A stretch of 64,000 bases of DNA, from the NCBI RefSeq assembly GCF_022095615.2, contig NZ_CP155561.1, positions 62,001 to 126,000 on the forward strand, in the 5' to 3' direction. The stretch's first letter is position 1. Every line of letters begins with the position of its first letter. Made by a program: the position numbers and the translations under genes. The DNA comes from Bacillus thuringiensis (GTDB lineage Bacteria; Bacillota; Bacilli; Bacillales; Bacillaceae_G). The notes under the pieces were generated by a model that was given only the letters and a program-made list of their open reading frames with translations, did not search any database and was not told the DNA's origin. Below are positions 37,949 to 47,884 of the stretch, in pieces.

Positions 37949-38879
37949 CTTAGAGAAAACTTTAGAAGCTTTCTCTACATATTTAAACGAAAAAGGCCGA
38001 AAACATTCTACAATCCAACGCTATGCATACGATATTAAAGATTTTTATAGATGGTTGAATGAAAATGAGTTGCTTTTACATATCAAATCATGGAATGAAA
38101 TATCTGCAGATGATTATCAAGCTTATTTCTCAATGTTAGAAAAAAAACGAGAATATTCTCTTAAAACAAGGCACAGGATATGGGTGGTTTTAAAGAAATT
38201 ACACATGTTTTTAGGTATAGTTACTCCATTAGATGATATTCATCTCTCTTTAATTCCGGATCAATCACTAAATGACAATGATTTTATTACCGAGTTAGAA
38301 GAAACACTTTTAAAACAAACTGTTCTATCAATAAAGGGGTTAACAGAAAGACAAGCTAAATATCGGCCTCTAATCATGGATAGAAACGCTTGTATAATTA
38401 ATTTAATAGTAAACTACGGTTTGTCTTTACAAGAGCTTGTATCGCTTAATATGAGCCATATACAGTTTACCAGAAATACCTTAGTAGTACCTGGAGAAAA
38501 CGGATTAACTAGGTCTGTCTCCTTAACTATGGAAGATGCACAGCAGCTTTACAAATATTATACGACTATTCCGGAACCCGTAAGGCCTCGACAACACACA
38601 GATAATCCCTTATTTGTGGCATTTGATTTTAATCGTGGTACGTATCGTTGGGTGTACGAAAAGGAGGCGCCAAAAGCTTTGTCTGAAGTTGCTATACAAA
38701 AGATGATACGACTTGAAGTGAAACGAGCAGAGTTAAATAGGCGTATTTCTGCGCAGCAAATGAGGAACACTTTTATTCTCCGTCTTATTAAGCAAGGAGT
38801 AACTGAAAAAGATTTGGTAAGTAGGATGGGGTTCAAAACTAAGATATCCTTAAAAAGATATTATCAATATTTACAGTGA
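37932..38879 (+). CDS. tyrosine recombinase/integrase with atypical active site
   Basis: 315 aa from a TTG at 37932 with AGGTGAT 5 nt upstream; a GTG at 37923 overlaps that box. The N-terminal SAM-like DNA-binding domain is clear (LEAFSTYLNEKGRKHSTIQRYAYDIKDFYRWL). In the catalytic domain the usual first Arg is missing (NYGLSLQEL instead of GLRxxEL), the HxxR box reads QQMRNTF, the later His is Phe (RMGFK), but the Tyr is present (RYYQY). It may be inactive or use unusual chemistry. A terminator follows at 38910. Confidence 0.8.
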   Translation: MNETISLEKTLEAFSTYLNEKGRKHSTIQRYAYDIKDFYRWLNENELLLHIKSWNEISADDYQAYFSMLEKKREYSLKTRHRIWVVLKKLHMFLGIVTPLDDIHLSLIPDQSLNDNDFITELEETLLKQTVLSIKGLTERQAKYRPLIMDRNACIINLIVNYGLSLQELVSLNMSHIQFTRNTLVVPGENGLTRSVSLTMEDAQQLYKYYTTIPEPVRPRQHTDNPLFVAFDFNRGTYRWVYEKEAPKALSEVAIQKMIRLEVKRAELNRRISAQQMRNTFILRLIKQGVTEKDLVSRMGFKTKISLKRYYQYLQ

Positions 38880-38909
38880 TGTATAAAATTATGAAAAACA
38901 ATATAAATA

Positions 38910-38941
38910 AAAGCCATATTCTATAATAGAATACGGCTTTT
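38910..38941. terminator. terminator after the recombinase gene
   Basis: AAAGCCATATTCTA pairs with TAGAATACGGCTTT and is followed by T-residues, 30 nt after the stop. Confidence 0.8.
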
Positions 38942-39042
38942 ATTCAAAATATATCTTTTTTGATTTCATGTTTGTTTATTAAGATTAAATTATAAAAAGG
39001 TATGTGTTTCTTTTTGTTTAGGTTAAAGATAATCATTATTAA

Positions 39043-40956
39043 TTATAGTAGCTCTGCTTCTCTAAGTTTATTGTTTTTAACAAACTGATTGTAAGATTCT
39101 ATTAGGTATAAATCTTTCTCTTCAGGAATAAATTCAACTTTTGAGTATTCGTATATCACTGCCCACCATTTTTCTAAAACAGGTGGGGTGTAGCTATATC
39201 CCATATATGAGTGCATTCTTACCAAGAAATTATAAACTTTTTTTTCAATTGATTGTTCAGAAGCTTGATTATAATTAATTATGAATTTTATGTTTTCTTT
39301 TATATAAGTATTTAATTTATCCATGTTATTAGTAGGTTCTTCCGGATAGCTCTTTGACTCACTTTTTATAGAATATATTAGATGTTCTAATAATACTTTC
39401 CCCTCTATCCAATTACCATTATCAAAATATAGATCAGGTTGTAAAAGTGCTTTTTCTAAATCATTGTATTCATAATCCATATAAAATCTTTCTGAACTAT
39501 TCAAATCATTTGGTTTTTCCATATTAAGTGTCCAAAATCCAGCTATAGATATACCTGTCCATTTTAAATTATGGAAATGCTCGCTTAATTCTAACGAATC
39601 ATATAGAGATTGTTTTCCGTATAATTTTAAAAAGAATGCAAGATTACCACCAATTAAAAAGTTATCTAAGTTCGTCAATTCTTTTTTATCTCGTAAAATT
39701 TTAACTATATAAATATTGTAAAAAAGAGAGAATAAATAATCTTTATTTAGATTGACTTTAGAACTAATAATATTTGTAGTATCTAAGAACGCTTGAATTA
39801 CTGATTTTACTTCTCTAAGGTTACTATTATTATTTGAAGCCCATACTTTTTCAAAATCTAATACCAAATCACTAATTACATGTGATATTAATTCTTTATC
39901 ATCTGCATTTGAAAATATTTGATTATCAAATTCACTATTAAATATACTGTTAATTGAATTTCTAGTGATAGTCTGGTTAAAAGTAATACAATCTAATTTC
40001 CCTCTAAAAACTTTATCTACAAAACTATAGCCTAATATATCAACATTACATATAATAATCACCTTAATTTTATAATTCTCTATTAGTTCATTAATCAATC
40101 CTGTTGCCACATTGTATTTCTGTAAATTATCAGTAATAGATATCACATTATTATTTTCATCATATTTTTTAAATGCTTTTTCTATTTTTCGGAATTCATC
40201 ATTTATTTCCTTGAAATCCCGTATTTTACTACTACTCTGTAACATGAAACTATTTTTTTGATATGATTCCTGCATGCTTCCAGTTGGATCTATACCTAAA
40301 GAAGTGATTCTTTCGAAGTCATCAAATATAAAAATAGAACCTTTAGGTATGCTATTTAAACTATAAGAACCTTTTAACATACTAAAAAGTGGTTTACCGA
40401 TTACTGGAACGTGTTGAATCCAATTAAACAAAGAAGTATCATTTATCTCAATTTGATTTTTTATTTCGTCTAATATTAATTTTCTTGAATCAAGACCAAA
40501 GCAAGAAATACGATATATAGGCTTATTTGAAAATTTATAATATTTATCAAAAAAATCTGTAACTATATGAGTTTTTCCGCTGCCCCATTCACCTGTCACT
40601 AAGTATCCTTTTCCATTGGGTTTATCATCAATGTATTTATATAAGCTATCCTCAAAATTATTTAACTCATATCTCTGTGGATTTTTAAAGTAATTTCTAA
40701 TATGCAAATAAAGATTAATTCCTAGGAAAGATAAAATGCAAAGTACTAAACCAAATAATGCATATTTTCTCAGGAAAAAATATAAATGTTTAATTTGTAT
40801 AAGATCAAAATCTATTAGATCAAAACCTTGAACAAAAATTAACATCTCTTTTATCAGATTTTTAATTATTGTGATGTTAAATAATAATATAAATACTAAT
40901 AGAATTACGAAAGCTTTTTTTAAAAATTCTTTCGTTTTATTACAATGACGATTCAA
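39043..40956 (-). CDS. membrane-anchored KAP-like P-loop NTPase
   Basis: 637 aa. Two membrane helices at the N-terminus (about 15-45 and 62-85) precede a P-loop domain with Walker A GEWGSGKTH (122-130) and Walker B SIFIFDDFERI (207-217), followed by a sensor-like VIIICN strand and a long helical C-terminal region. Membrane helices near the NTPase core are the hallmark of the KAP family. Similar NTPases occur in anti-phage islands, and the Hachiman genes lie close by, but a defence role is inference. RBS GGGGGA lies about 8 nt before the ATG. Confidence 0.7.
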   Translation of the reverse strand: MNRHCNKTKEFLKKAFVILLVFILLFNITIIKNLIKEMLIFVQGFDLIDFDLIQIKHLYFFLRKYALFGLVLCILSFLGINLYLHIRNYFKNPQRYELNNFEDSLYKYIDDKPNGKGYLVTGEWGSGKTHIVTDFFDKYYKFSNKPIYRISCFGLDSRKLILDEIKNQIEINDTSLFNWIQHVPVIGKPLFSMLKGSYSLNSIPKGSIFIFDDFERITSLGIDPTGSMQESYQKNSFMLQSSSKIRDFKEINDEFRKIEKAFKKYDENNNVISITDNLQKYNVATGLINELIENYKIKVIIICNVDILGYSFVDKVFRGKLDCITFNQTITRNSINSIFNSEFDNQIFSNADDKELISHVISDLVLDFEKVWASNNNSNLREVKSVIQAFLDTTNIISSKVNLNKDYLFSLFYNIYIVKILRDKKELTNLDNFLIGGNLAFFLKLYGKQSLYDSLELSEHFHNLKWTGISIAGFWTLNMEKPNDLNSSERFYMDYEYNDLEKALLQPDLYFDNGNWIEGKVLLEHLIYSIKSESKSYPEEPTNNMDKLNTYIKENIKFIINYNQASEQSIEKKVYNFLVRMHSYMGYSYTPPVLEKWWAVIYEYSKVEFIPEEKDLYLIESYNQFVKNNKLREAELL

Positions 40957-41002
40957 AGATATTCCCCCAATATATTTTGATAGAATGTGTCCTCTTAGCG
41001 TT

Positions 41003-41039
41003 AAAGAAAGTACCTTTAGTAGTAAAGGTACTTTCTTTA
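41003..41039. terminator. hairpin between the KAP-like gene and its upstream neighbour
   Basis: Perfect 15-bp stem AAAGAAAGTACCTTT / AAAGGTACTTTCTTT with a 6-nt loop. The T-run is short on both sides. It probably ends the leftward gene at 41124. Confidence 0.65.
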
Positions 41040-41123
41040 ATTATAAATACCATTTATATATTATACTATTAGAAATGCCTCATTTCCTAATTCCTTAAGT
41101 ATTTTTGCAAAGAGATGGTTAGT

Positions 41124-41468
41124 CTACTTAGATAGCAAATTCTCTGTTTCTAGCAATCGAGAGAGCCTACTTATAAACTCCGTAGTATATAGGATTTTCG
41201 TATTTTCTAATTCATCCGGCTTAAATAGCTTTTCATGGTACATCGCCATACCTAACCACTGACGTATAATACGTTGAGCATCTCTTGCTTCTGTTATATC
41301 AAATCTAGATACAACAAAAGTTAGTTTGATCCATGTAAGCTTTGCAGAATCATTAGAATAATTTGAAGGGAAAAAGAAAAAACTCTGCTGCGTAACTTTC
41401 TGTCGTTCCTTCATCCAATGAAATATCTCCTGCTTCCCTAAATGAACATCAATTTCCACGAAAAACAC
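41124..41468 (-). CDS. hypothetical protein, possibly N-terminally truncated
   Basis: 114 aa from a GTG at 41468. The open frame continues upstream for about 25 codons to a TGA without an ATG and there is no clear RBS, so the gene may have lost its start. No recognised motif. The flanking DNA looks like a joint between unrelated segments. Confidence 0.35.
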   Translation of the reverse strand: MFFVEIDVHLGKQEIFHWMKERQKVTQQSFFFFPSNYSNDSAKLTWIKLTFVVSRFDITEARDAQRIIRQWLGMAMYHEKLFKPDELENTKILYTTEFISRLSRLLETENLLSK

Positions 41469-41684
41469 AGGGAATGGAGACGGCGTTTTTTCTTCATTTA
41501 TTGTACAATCAGCTTTCTCATTTTTTCTTGTTCATTTTTCTTTTTATTCCCGAAAAACTTATTGAATAATCCCACAGTATAATCGCTTTTCTTTATATTA
41601 AAGTATTAAACTTAATACTGTCCCGTTTTTCGTTCCGTTTCACAGAACATTAATTCTATCGTAAGGAGTAATTTTGTTTTTTTA

Positions 41685-41987
41685 GACAAGCAGGTCGATG
41701 AAGTTATTAATAAGCTTATAAGAGCTCATACAAATGTTGTGATAAATGAGGACATATGTTGTACAAAAAATAGATACAAGCAAAAACATTGCTCGTATCT
41801 ATTTTTTAAATCTTTCTGGTACAAAAACTATTGTGAGGCAAAATTAATTGAACTAGAACTTGAGCATGATATAGATGCAATTGTTCATCCAAAATTTAAA
41901 CGACTGTATTTTGATAATAACGAAATTACAGTAAGTGTGTATATTGAATTCAATCTTTTAGACGATTCTATTGTCGCTACTCAATAA
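41685..41987 (+). pseudogene. gene remnant, left flank of the Hachiman pair
   Basis: The frame reads through VDEVINKLIRAHTNVVINEDICCTKNR and on to a stop at 41987 but has no proper start. The DNA at 41690-41800 resembles 46150-46290 on the other side of hamAB (shared AGGTCGAT.AAG.TATTA and GTAAATGAG-like blocks). It overlaps the end of hamB by 30 nt. Confidence 0.45.
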
Positions 41988-44900
41988 GATATTCTCTAAG
42001 ACAGAGGTATAATATGAAGGATATTTTATTAATTGCTTACGAAAATCTTTTTCGTAACTTTGAATTAACGATTTTAACTTTCTCTTATTTGTAGGTGGAG
42101 ATTGATCTCTTAAAACTCCGCTCAAATCTCTTGAAATGATCCGATCGACAAAACCTAATTCGTAAAATAGTATATTTAAAGAGTTAGGTACACCATATTT
42201 CATACGCTTTTGTAATCTCTTAAGATTTTCAACTAAATATATATTTTGATCAGTAATTAAAGACTCAACTAATTCCGCGACCGCTCCAATTAGAAGCATA
42301 CCTTCATATGAAAGTGCATTGTCACAAATTTCTACAATATGATCTATTTTATATTCTCTACGCTGTTTTTTTGTTTTCATCCTAATATCCTTATCTTTAA
42401 GAATATCTAATAGTATAAAATAAGCCTTTCCATGAATCCATGCGATAGCGACTTCTCTTAAAATTTCAGGCTCCTCGCATTTATTAAATGTTTTATTTTT
42501 AATATTCGATGCTAAAAGCGGCCATAAAACATTCAAAAGCTCCTCATAGCTTTCACACTTCACAAGTTCATCTAAATGCATTTTAGTCCATTCTTCAATC
42601 TTTATAGCAGTTTCCACACCATATAGAAGTTTCCCATACGATTTCTTTTTTGAGTCTTCTGGAATATTATTTGAGATATTGTTAGCTAGCATTTGAAATA
42701 AGATAACAATTTGTTCTTTTATATGATCATCAGCTAGTGAATAAGCCAAAGTCTCTTTAGCAAGTGAGCTTACCCAGTTTTCTCCTGCTTCATTAGTTGC
42801 ATATTCCCAATTGGCCATCAAATAACTTTCAATAGATGAGAGTACATTAATTTTTGATTCGACTTGTTGATTCAGTCCATCAATTGAAAATCCCTCGTTG
42901 GCAAATGCTTTCGCTATTTTTTCCAATCCCACGTAAGCTTTATCAGAGTCTTCGAAATAAATTTCAAATAGTTTTATGTAATTAATATTATGTGTATTCT
43001 TCTTATCATCGCTACATAAGGGATCAAATATCTTTAACAATGAACTCTCAACTGGTTCTGAGTTATTTGGATCTAATAAGCTTTTTACTTGTCGCCAACG
43101 CCATTTATTATTATAACTGTTACGTTTATCATAGATATTAGGGTCTGCGAATATAACACTACCTTCTGTATGCATACCAGAACGACCGACGCGACCAATC
43201 AAATTCTGAAAATCACGAACTTTAATTTTTTCAGATCCTTGATAAATACTCGTTACAATAAGATACCTAATAGGTAAATTAACACCTTGTGCTAGTGTAG
43301 ATGTACAAATGACGAACTTTGCTAAGCCTTCTTTAATTGAGTGTTCCACAGCATGACGGATACCAGAAGGTATATTTCCATGATGTGTTAAAATCCCTAG
43401 TTCCGCACCTTTAGTGACAGAAGCTTGTGAACCAAGATGTAAGCAATAAAGGCTATACAGTTTCCTTAATTCATTTTTTTTCGATAATTCAAACGGAGTT
43501 ATTAAAGTTAATCCTCGTTCATATGCCTCCACTACCTTGTCGCAAAGACTAGATACATTATCTTTCTTTCCACAAAATATTGCCACACTTCCATTTGAAG
43601 TTAGCTTTAAACCTAAAAATAAAGAGACAGTGCTGCTATCGTTTTTAATCGGAAAGAAACGTTCGGTTGTTTCTCTTCCTTTCAATTGCAGTTTTTGTTG
43701 CTCTATTATTCTGGGTACATAAAAATCTAATTCATCAGGATTTTCTTCATTCAGAAATTGAAGTTTTCCAAGACGATCCATCCAACTTGTAAGTGCTACA
43801 GTTCGATATGTAGGAGAAAGATTAACTCCTGAAACAACTTTATTTTCAGGGCCATTAAGCCAAGAACCAACCACTTCTGCATTATTGATTACAGCGGATA
43901 TTAATACTTTTTGTACCCCTTCAGGAACCATCCCTTTTAAAGCCGTAAGGAGTAATTCATAATTGATTCCTCGCGTATTACTATCAAATTGATGTCCTTC
44001 ATCGTATATTAATAACCCAATTTCCGTTGCCAATTCTGGACATTGGCGCAGCATGTAAATAAGTTTTTCTGGAGTAACAACTAAGATGAAATCATCTCTA
44101 AGTATTGATTTCAGTTCAAAATCCATTTGAAGCACATCTGATAATTCATCTATATTAATAGAATCACTTTGGAACGACTTACTCAGACTCATACTTATTT
44201 CATGACATAATGCCCTAAATGGAGCCACGATTACAGCTAAAGAGGTTCTATTTGATAGAAAAGCACTACGTATTATTACTTCCGTCGCCTTGGTTTTACC
44301 AGCACTAGTTGGTAATTGAATTACAGCGGATTCCCCTTTAAAAACACCAGTTTCTCCCAAAAGGTGTTGTGCTGGCCAAAATTCTTGAATAAAATTTTTA
44401 TTTTGTAAAATGGATTCCCAATTCCCAACACTTATACCAGAATATTTAGGCAAACATTTTCTACTAGAGTTTTCAATTCTTTTTCTTATTACCGCACCAA
44501 TTACATCAGCAAAAAGCAACTCTCTTGGAGAACCAAATTTATAAGCCTCACCCCTTAGATCGGAAATGAGTTTATATATATGTTGTTCATTTCCACCTGT
44601 CTCATAAAATATAGATAGATTAATTGAAATATCTATTATATTCATTGCATATGTTCCGCTTTCTTCTACATAACAGGGGGTGAAATTTCCAATTAGCAGT
44701 CGAGCTAATAAGGTATCTAAATCCGAACATTCTAAGTTAAGTTTATTCATTTCAATACGTTTTACTAAAACAAGTGAACTTCCTGGTAAGTCGCATAAAT
44801 AATAAGAGGCTGAGCCTAGTAGTAAAACGTACTCATCTAAATCTGCCATAAGATTAGTATGTAAATACGCATCAAAAAAATGTGCTGAAAATTTAAGGTT

Positions 44901-45110
44901 ATCACGCAATTCCTTTAAATAATGCTCGTCTGGATTCTCGGAATTTATATACGCTGACAAATCACCCAGCAACCCTATTGCCAATGTAAAAAGGGTTGCT
45001 GGATCTTTTGTGAGTTTTATATGATCTACTTCTTCGACGTTATATTCATTCATTTTTGCTTTTGATCTAGTAGCACTTAATAATTTTTTTGATTGTCTCT
45101 CAGGCTTCAT
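41958..45110 (-). CDS. hamB: HamB, Hachiman-type DEAH/Ski2-like helicase
   Basis: 1,050 aa from the ATG at 45110, where GGAGGG sits 6 nt upstream inside the end of hamA (11-nt overlap). SF2 motifs are clear: motif I QLPTSAGKTK (about 265-274), Ia VAPFRALCHE, II IYDEGHQFD, III ISAVI, V TSTLAQGVNLPIR, VI QNLIGRVGRSG. A long helical N-terminal part and a C-terminal part of about 400 residues flank the helicase. In Hachiman, HamB senses and translocates on damaged or invading DNA and unleashes HamA. The pairing with hamA is the main support. Confidence 0.8.
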   Translation of the reverse strand: MKPERQSKKLLSATRSKAKMNEYNVEEVDHIKLTKDPATLFTLAIGLLGDLSAYINSENPDEHYLKELRDNLKFSAHFFDAYLHTNLMADLDEYVLLLGSASYYLCDLPGSSLVLVKRIEMNKLNLECSDLDTLLARLLIGNFTPCYVEESGTYAMNIIDISINLSIFYETGGNEQHIYKLISDLRGEAYKFGSPRELLFADVIGAVIRKRIENSSRKCLPKYSGISVGNWESILQNKNFIQEFWPAQHLLGETGVFKGESAVIQLPTSAGKTKATEVIIRSAFLSNRTSLAVIVAPFRALCHEISMSLSKSFQSDSINIDELSDVLQMDFELKSILRDDFILVVTPEKLIYMLRQCPELATEIGLLIYDEGHQFDSNTRGINYELLLTALKGMVPEGVQKVLISAVINNAEVVGSWLNGPENKVVSGVNLSPTYRTVALTSWMDRLGKLQFLNEENPDELDFYVPRIIEQQKLQLKGRETTERFFPIKNDSSTVSLFLGLKLTSNGSVAIFCGKKDNVSSLCDKVVEAYERGLTLITPFELSKKNELRKLYSLYCLHLGSQASVTKGAELGILTHHGNIPSGIRHAVEHSIKEGLAKFVICTSTLAQGVNLPIRYLIVTSIYQGSEKIKVRDFQNLIGRVGRSGMHTEGSVIFADPNIYDKRNSYNNKWRWRQVKSLLDPNNSEPVESSLLKIFDPLCSDDKKNTHNINYIKLFEIYFEDSDKAYVGLEKIAKAFANEGFSIDGLNQQVESKINVLSSIESYLMANWEYATNEAGENWVSSLAKETLAYSLADDHIKEQIVILFQMLANNISNNIPEDSKKKSYGKLLYGVETAIKIEEWTKMHLDELVKCESYEELLNVLWPLLASNIKNKTFNKCEEPEILREVAIAWIHGKAYFILLDILKDKDIRMKTKKQRREYKIDHIVEICDNALSYEGMLLIGAVAELVESLITDQNIYLVENLKRLQKRMKYGVPNSLNILFYELGFVDRIISRDLSGVLRDQSPPTNKRKLKSLIQSYEKDFRKQLIKYPSYYTSVLENILLSSDNRIV

Positions 45111-45921
45111 CTGCCGCCCTCCTATACAATTCATGGACAAGAGTCATCATATTTTTACCATGAATTACTAATAATGTTAGATTATCTTTATTTGGATGCT
45201 CATTAATAGATGTATTTGTAATCGTTGAAAAATCCAGTAGACTTGAAGAAAACATAGCAACTGCCCCTGAAATCTCTTTATATGGATGATCAGTAGGGTT
45301 TTGGAACCTATTTATTCTTTTTGATTCTTCAAGTTCATTTTTGAGATAAAGTTGTTGTTTAATTGCATTTAGTGACTCACCTTTTCTAGCTACATCTTTT
45401 TTTGAATCATCAACAGCATTTTGCAAACGTGGGTTTGCCCTTGTACCAGAAAATTGTGTTTTGGTTTCAAAAATTGCTAGTGTATCCTCAGGCGTATACT
45501 CTCCATCACTGATAATTTTAAAAGCCAGAGTATCACATCCTTTAGAAGATTCATTACCAATTATTTTTGTGCCATATCGAGTACGAGGTACCCAGTAATT
45601 TAGAATAAACTCAAGGTAATCAGCTACTAATATTTCTCCGAAATCCCCTGCCCGTATACTAGGTCCTGGAGTACGAGAAGAGTCAGGAAATTTTATGATG
45701 TTTAAGTATTCTGCTCTTGTATAATTGTAACCCTCCCTAAAAAAATCAATTTCACTATCTAAACAATAATGTTCACGAAAATGTTTTGCCCATGAAGATA
45801 AAGTTTCTTCATCTTGCTCATACTTAAATTCGAAAACTTCAATATTTTTACCTTCAGATGTTTGAATGGTTTGACCCGTATTTTCAAACCATCTAATATG
45901 TGATTGTGTAGTTAATATCAT
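45100..45921 (-). CDS. hamA: HamA, Hachiman-type DUF1837 nuclease
   Basis: 273 aa. The core SIRAGDFGEILVADYLEFIL ... GTKIIGNESSKGCDTLAFK ... LAIFETKTQFSG has the DUF1837 arrangement and a PD-(D/E)xK-like set: Glu96, Asp130, Glu152 and Lys154. HamA degrades DNA nonspecifically when released by HamB, giving abortive phage defence. AbpA of the AbpAB system belongs to the same broad family and is the main alternative. RBS AAGGAATG; transcribed first, coupled to hamB. Confidence 0.8.
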   Translation of the reverse strand: MILTTQSHIRWFENTGQTIQTSEGKNIEVFEFKYEQDEETLSSWAKHFREHYCLDSEIDFFREGYNYTRAEYLNIIKFPDSSRTPGPSIRAGDFGEILVADYLEFILNYWVPRTRYGTKIIGNESSKGCDTLAFKIISDGEYTPEDTLAIFETKTQFSGTRANPRLQNAVDDSKKDVARKGESLNAIKQQLYLKNELEESKRINRFQNPTDHPYKEISGAVAMFSSSLLDFSTITNTSINEHPNKDNLTLLVIHGKNMMTLVHELYRRAADEA

Positions 45922-46465
45922 GTTTATTCATTCCTTATTTAATATATTTTCAGGAAATATCTTCTAAGGATATTTTACCAAAAAATCAAGACATTTAGTT
46001 ATTTGAAAAATAAATATATTGCTATTAAGATATGATTTAATTTCAGTATTAATAGGAAAATAGTGTTACTAAGAGTATTATCTTCTTCACGTAGATGTAA
46101 AAAGAGCTAGTTATGAGGAAATAAAGAATGTTGGCTTGCAATAGATTTTTGGTGGAAAAAGGTCGATAAAGATATTAAAAGGCTTATAAGAATCGATAAG
46201 GGTATTAAGTTGATACCAATGGACAACTAATGCGAATATTGTTGTAAATGAGATTATTTGTGATACAAAAAGGAATAGTACATATAGAATTATTCTGTAT
46301 GTCACTATCCCCCCTTCTTTTATTCTTATATAATGTGTAACATCATATTGTTATCCCCATAGCAAAGTATCATTTCATACTACTAGGGAGCATGCCTCCT
46401 CTGTTTTTATATAGAAAAAGAGAGTCCCTATTTAATAGGCACTCTCTTATATATATCCTCTATTT
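45922..46465. other. non-coding region with a duplicated remnant
   Basis: No gene is supported. Positions 46150-46290 resemble the remnant at 41690-41800 (same orientation). At 46418-46449 lies a terminator-type hairpin (AAGAGAGTGCCTATT / AATAGGGACTCTCTTT plus T-run on the minus strand) that ends the HEPN gene. Confidence 0.55.
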
Positions 46466-46879
46466 TTAATCAACTTTGATTTCATGTATATTCAACTTGT
46501 TTAACTTTTCCATATAAAAACTCATTATTTTTTGAGCATGTTGTATAGCGATTAATCCATCTTGAACAGTAAGTGCTTCAAAATACGGATAACGAATGTC
46601 TGTAGCATAACCATTCAGCTGCACGCACTGTTCTAAAATTAATGAGAATTCCTCATCTAATTTCCGACACGATTTGTGCAGCATTAAAAGGTTATGAGTT
46701 TTTGGAACTGTTCTACCGTTTAGTGCAAGAAATCCTTTTAGAAGTTTTTCCACGCATTGTTGACTATGATAACAAATAATTGCAGTAGGGAAAGGGTTCA
46801 TGTGAGTTAAGTAACTAGCAGAATCTAAATCAGATTTTGCAATAAATACCCACTCTTTTAGATCCTCAGTATTTCTCAT
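46466..46879 (-). CDS. HEPN-domain toxin
   Basis: 137 aa, all helical. The start DLKEWVFIAKSDLDSASYL and YHSQQCVEKLLKGFLAL are the standard HEPN first helices; the RNase-like R(x4-6)H motif is Arg56-TVPKT-His62. The gene overlaps the end of the MNT gene by 14 nt. In HEPN/MNT pairs the HEPN protein is the RNase toxin and the MNT protein neutralises it, often by AMP transfer to a Tyr. Confidence 0.88.
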   Translation of the reverse strand: MRNTEDLKEWVFIAKSDLDSASYLTHMNPFPTAIICYHSQQCVEKLLKGFLALNGRTVPKTHNLLMLHKSCRKLDEEFSLILEQCVQLNGYATDIRYPYFEALTVQDGLIAIQHAQKIMSFYMEKLNKLNIHEIKVD

Positions 46880-47252
46880 ATAGGACCTTCCCTTCTAGTG
46901 CAATCTTATGTTCCATAGTAACGGTACGGCTAGCACGTTCTTGAAACTCTTCTGGTCCATACACTAAAATATCAACTGGTGTTTCCATAACATCATAAAT
47001 ACCCCAATTAATACGATTAATGACTTCCCTTTTTCTTTCTCCTACACCTTCCACAACAATACAGAGATCAAAATCACTGTCTTCATTTGGTGTGCCATAT
47101 GCATGAGAGCCAAAAAGGATGATTTTTTGGACAGAAGATACAGTTTCACGAATCTTTTGCACCAATAGGTCCAATTCTCTTTGTACCTCTTCGTTAATCC
47201 GAATCACCCCTCGGATAATGTAATTAAATTGACGTTTAAGTATATTATACAT
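46866..47252 (-). CDS. MNT-type minimal nucleotidyltransferase antitoxin
   Basis: 128 aa. The signature is ILFGSHAYGTPNEDSDFDLCIVV: Gly48-Ser49, then the metal-binding Asp60 and Asp62, with a third acidic residue in the PVDILVY strand. RBS AGGGAG about 11 nt before the ATG. First gene of the two-gene operon, as expected for an antitoxin. A pair like this also stabilises plasmids. Confidence 0.9.
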   Translation of the reverse strand: MYNILKRQFNYIIRGVIRINEEVQRELDLLVQKIRETVSSVQKIILFGSHAYGTPNEDSDFDLCIVVEGVGERKREVINRINWGIYDVMETPVDILVYGPEEFQERASRTVTMEHKIALEGKVLYEKY

Positions 47253-47472
47253 GCGTTTCTCTTCTCCCTGCTATTATATATTTTTTTTTCTTGTTTTCTT
47301 GTTTTCCAACGTTTTGCAATGCTTGGTAACATTCGTAACCTGCTTGAATTCTTATAAGAGGCTAACGTCTGCACTACTATTTCCTCTTTTACTTATTAAA
47401 ACAATATATGGTACAAGCTTTTTTCCTTTTGCGATATTGATAATAATGCTCATTGTAGATATCCCCCTAGTT

Positions 47473-47884
47473 TTATTTTGAAAGTGTATTCCCTAAGTTT
47501 CTTAGATATGAAATTGATAAATTTGTAATCCTATGTACGGTGTACAAGTCAAATGAGTGCATCAATAGTATCGATGCAGTATGGATAACTCCTTCCTCCT
47601 GCACAATGGAAATAACATATTGAAGTAAATTCGCCTGCTTAATAAGTGTATGTATATACTGGATGGGCATTTGAATCTATATAAGTATCATTCCTCTGGC
47701 CTTCAAGTGCTTCATATATTTGATTTATCTCTAACTCGCAAATAAATTGAAATAGCTTATAGTCATGATGTGGTTCCTCTAATATTGGCTCAATCTTTGT
47801 AAGCAGAAACATGTAATGCTTAATATTTGTAAACATTGCGAATTGGAGAGTTTTAAATGTCCTCATAATAAAAGAAGGAGACAA
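47473..47884 (-). CDS. two overlapping small frames, possibly one frameshifted gene
   Basis: A first frame (47884-47639, TTG start with GGAGG about 11 nt upstream, 81 aa) ends ...NAHPVYTYTY, and a second (47670-47473) continues MPIQYIHTLIKQANLLQYV in another frame. The overlap region ACATACACTTATTAAG suggests either a programmed slip or a one-base lesion that split a helical protein of about 135 aa. No family recognised. Confidence 0.4.

Noticed and set aside
46111..46305. 64-aa minus-strand frame
   Set aside because: It runs opposite to the remnant shared with 41690-41800 and has no RBS.
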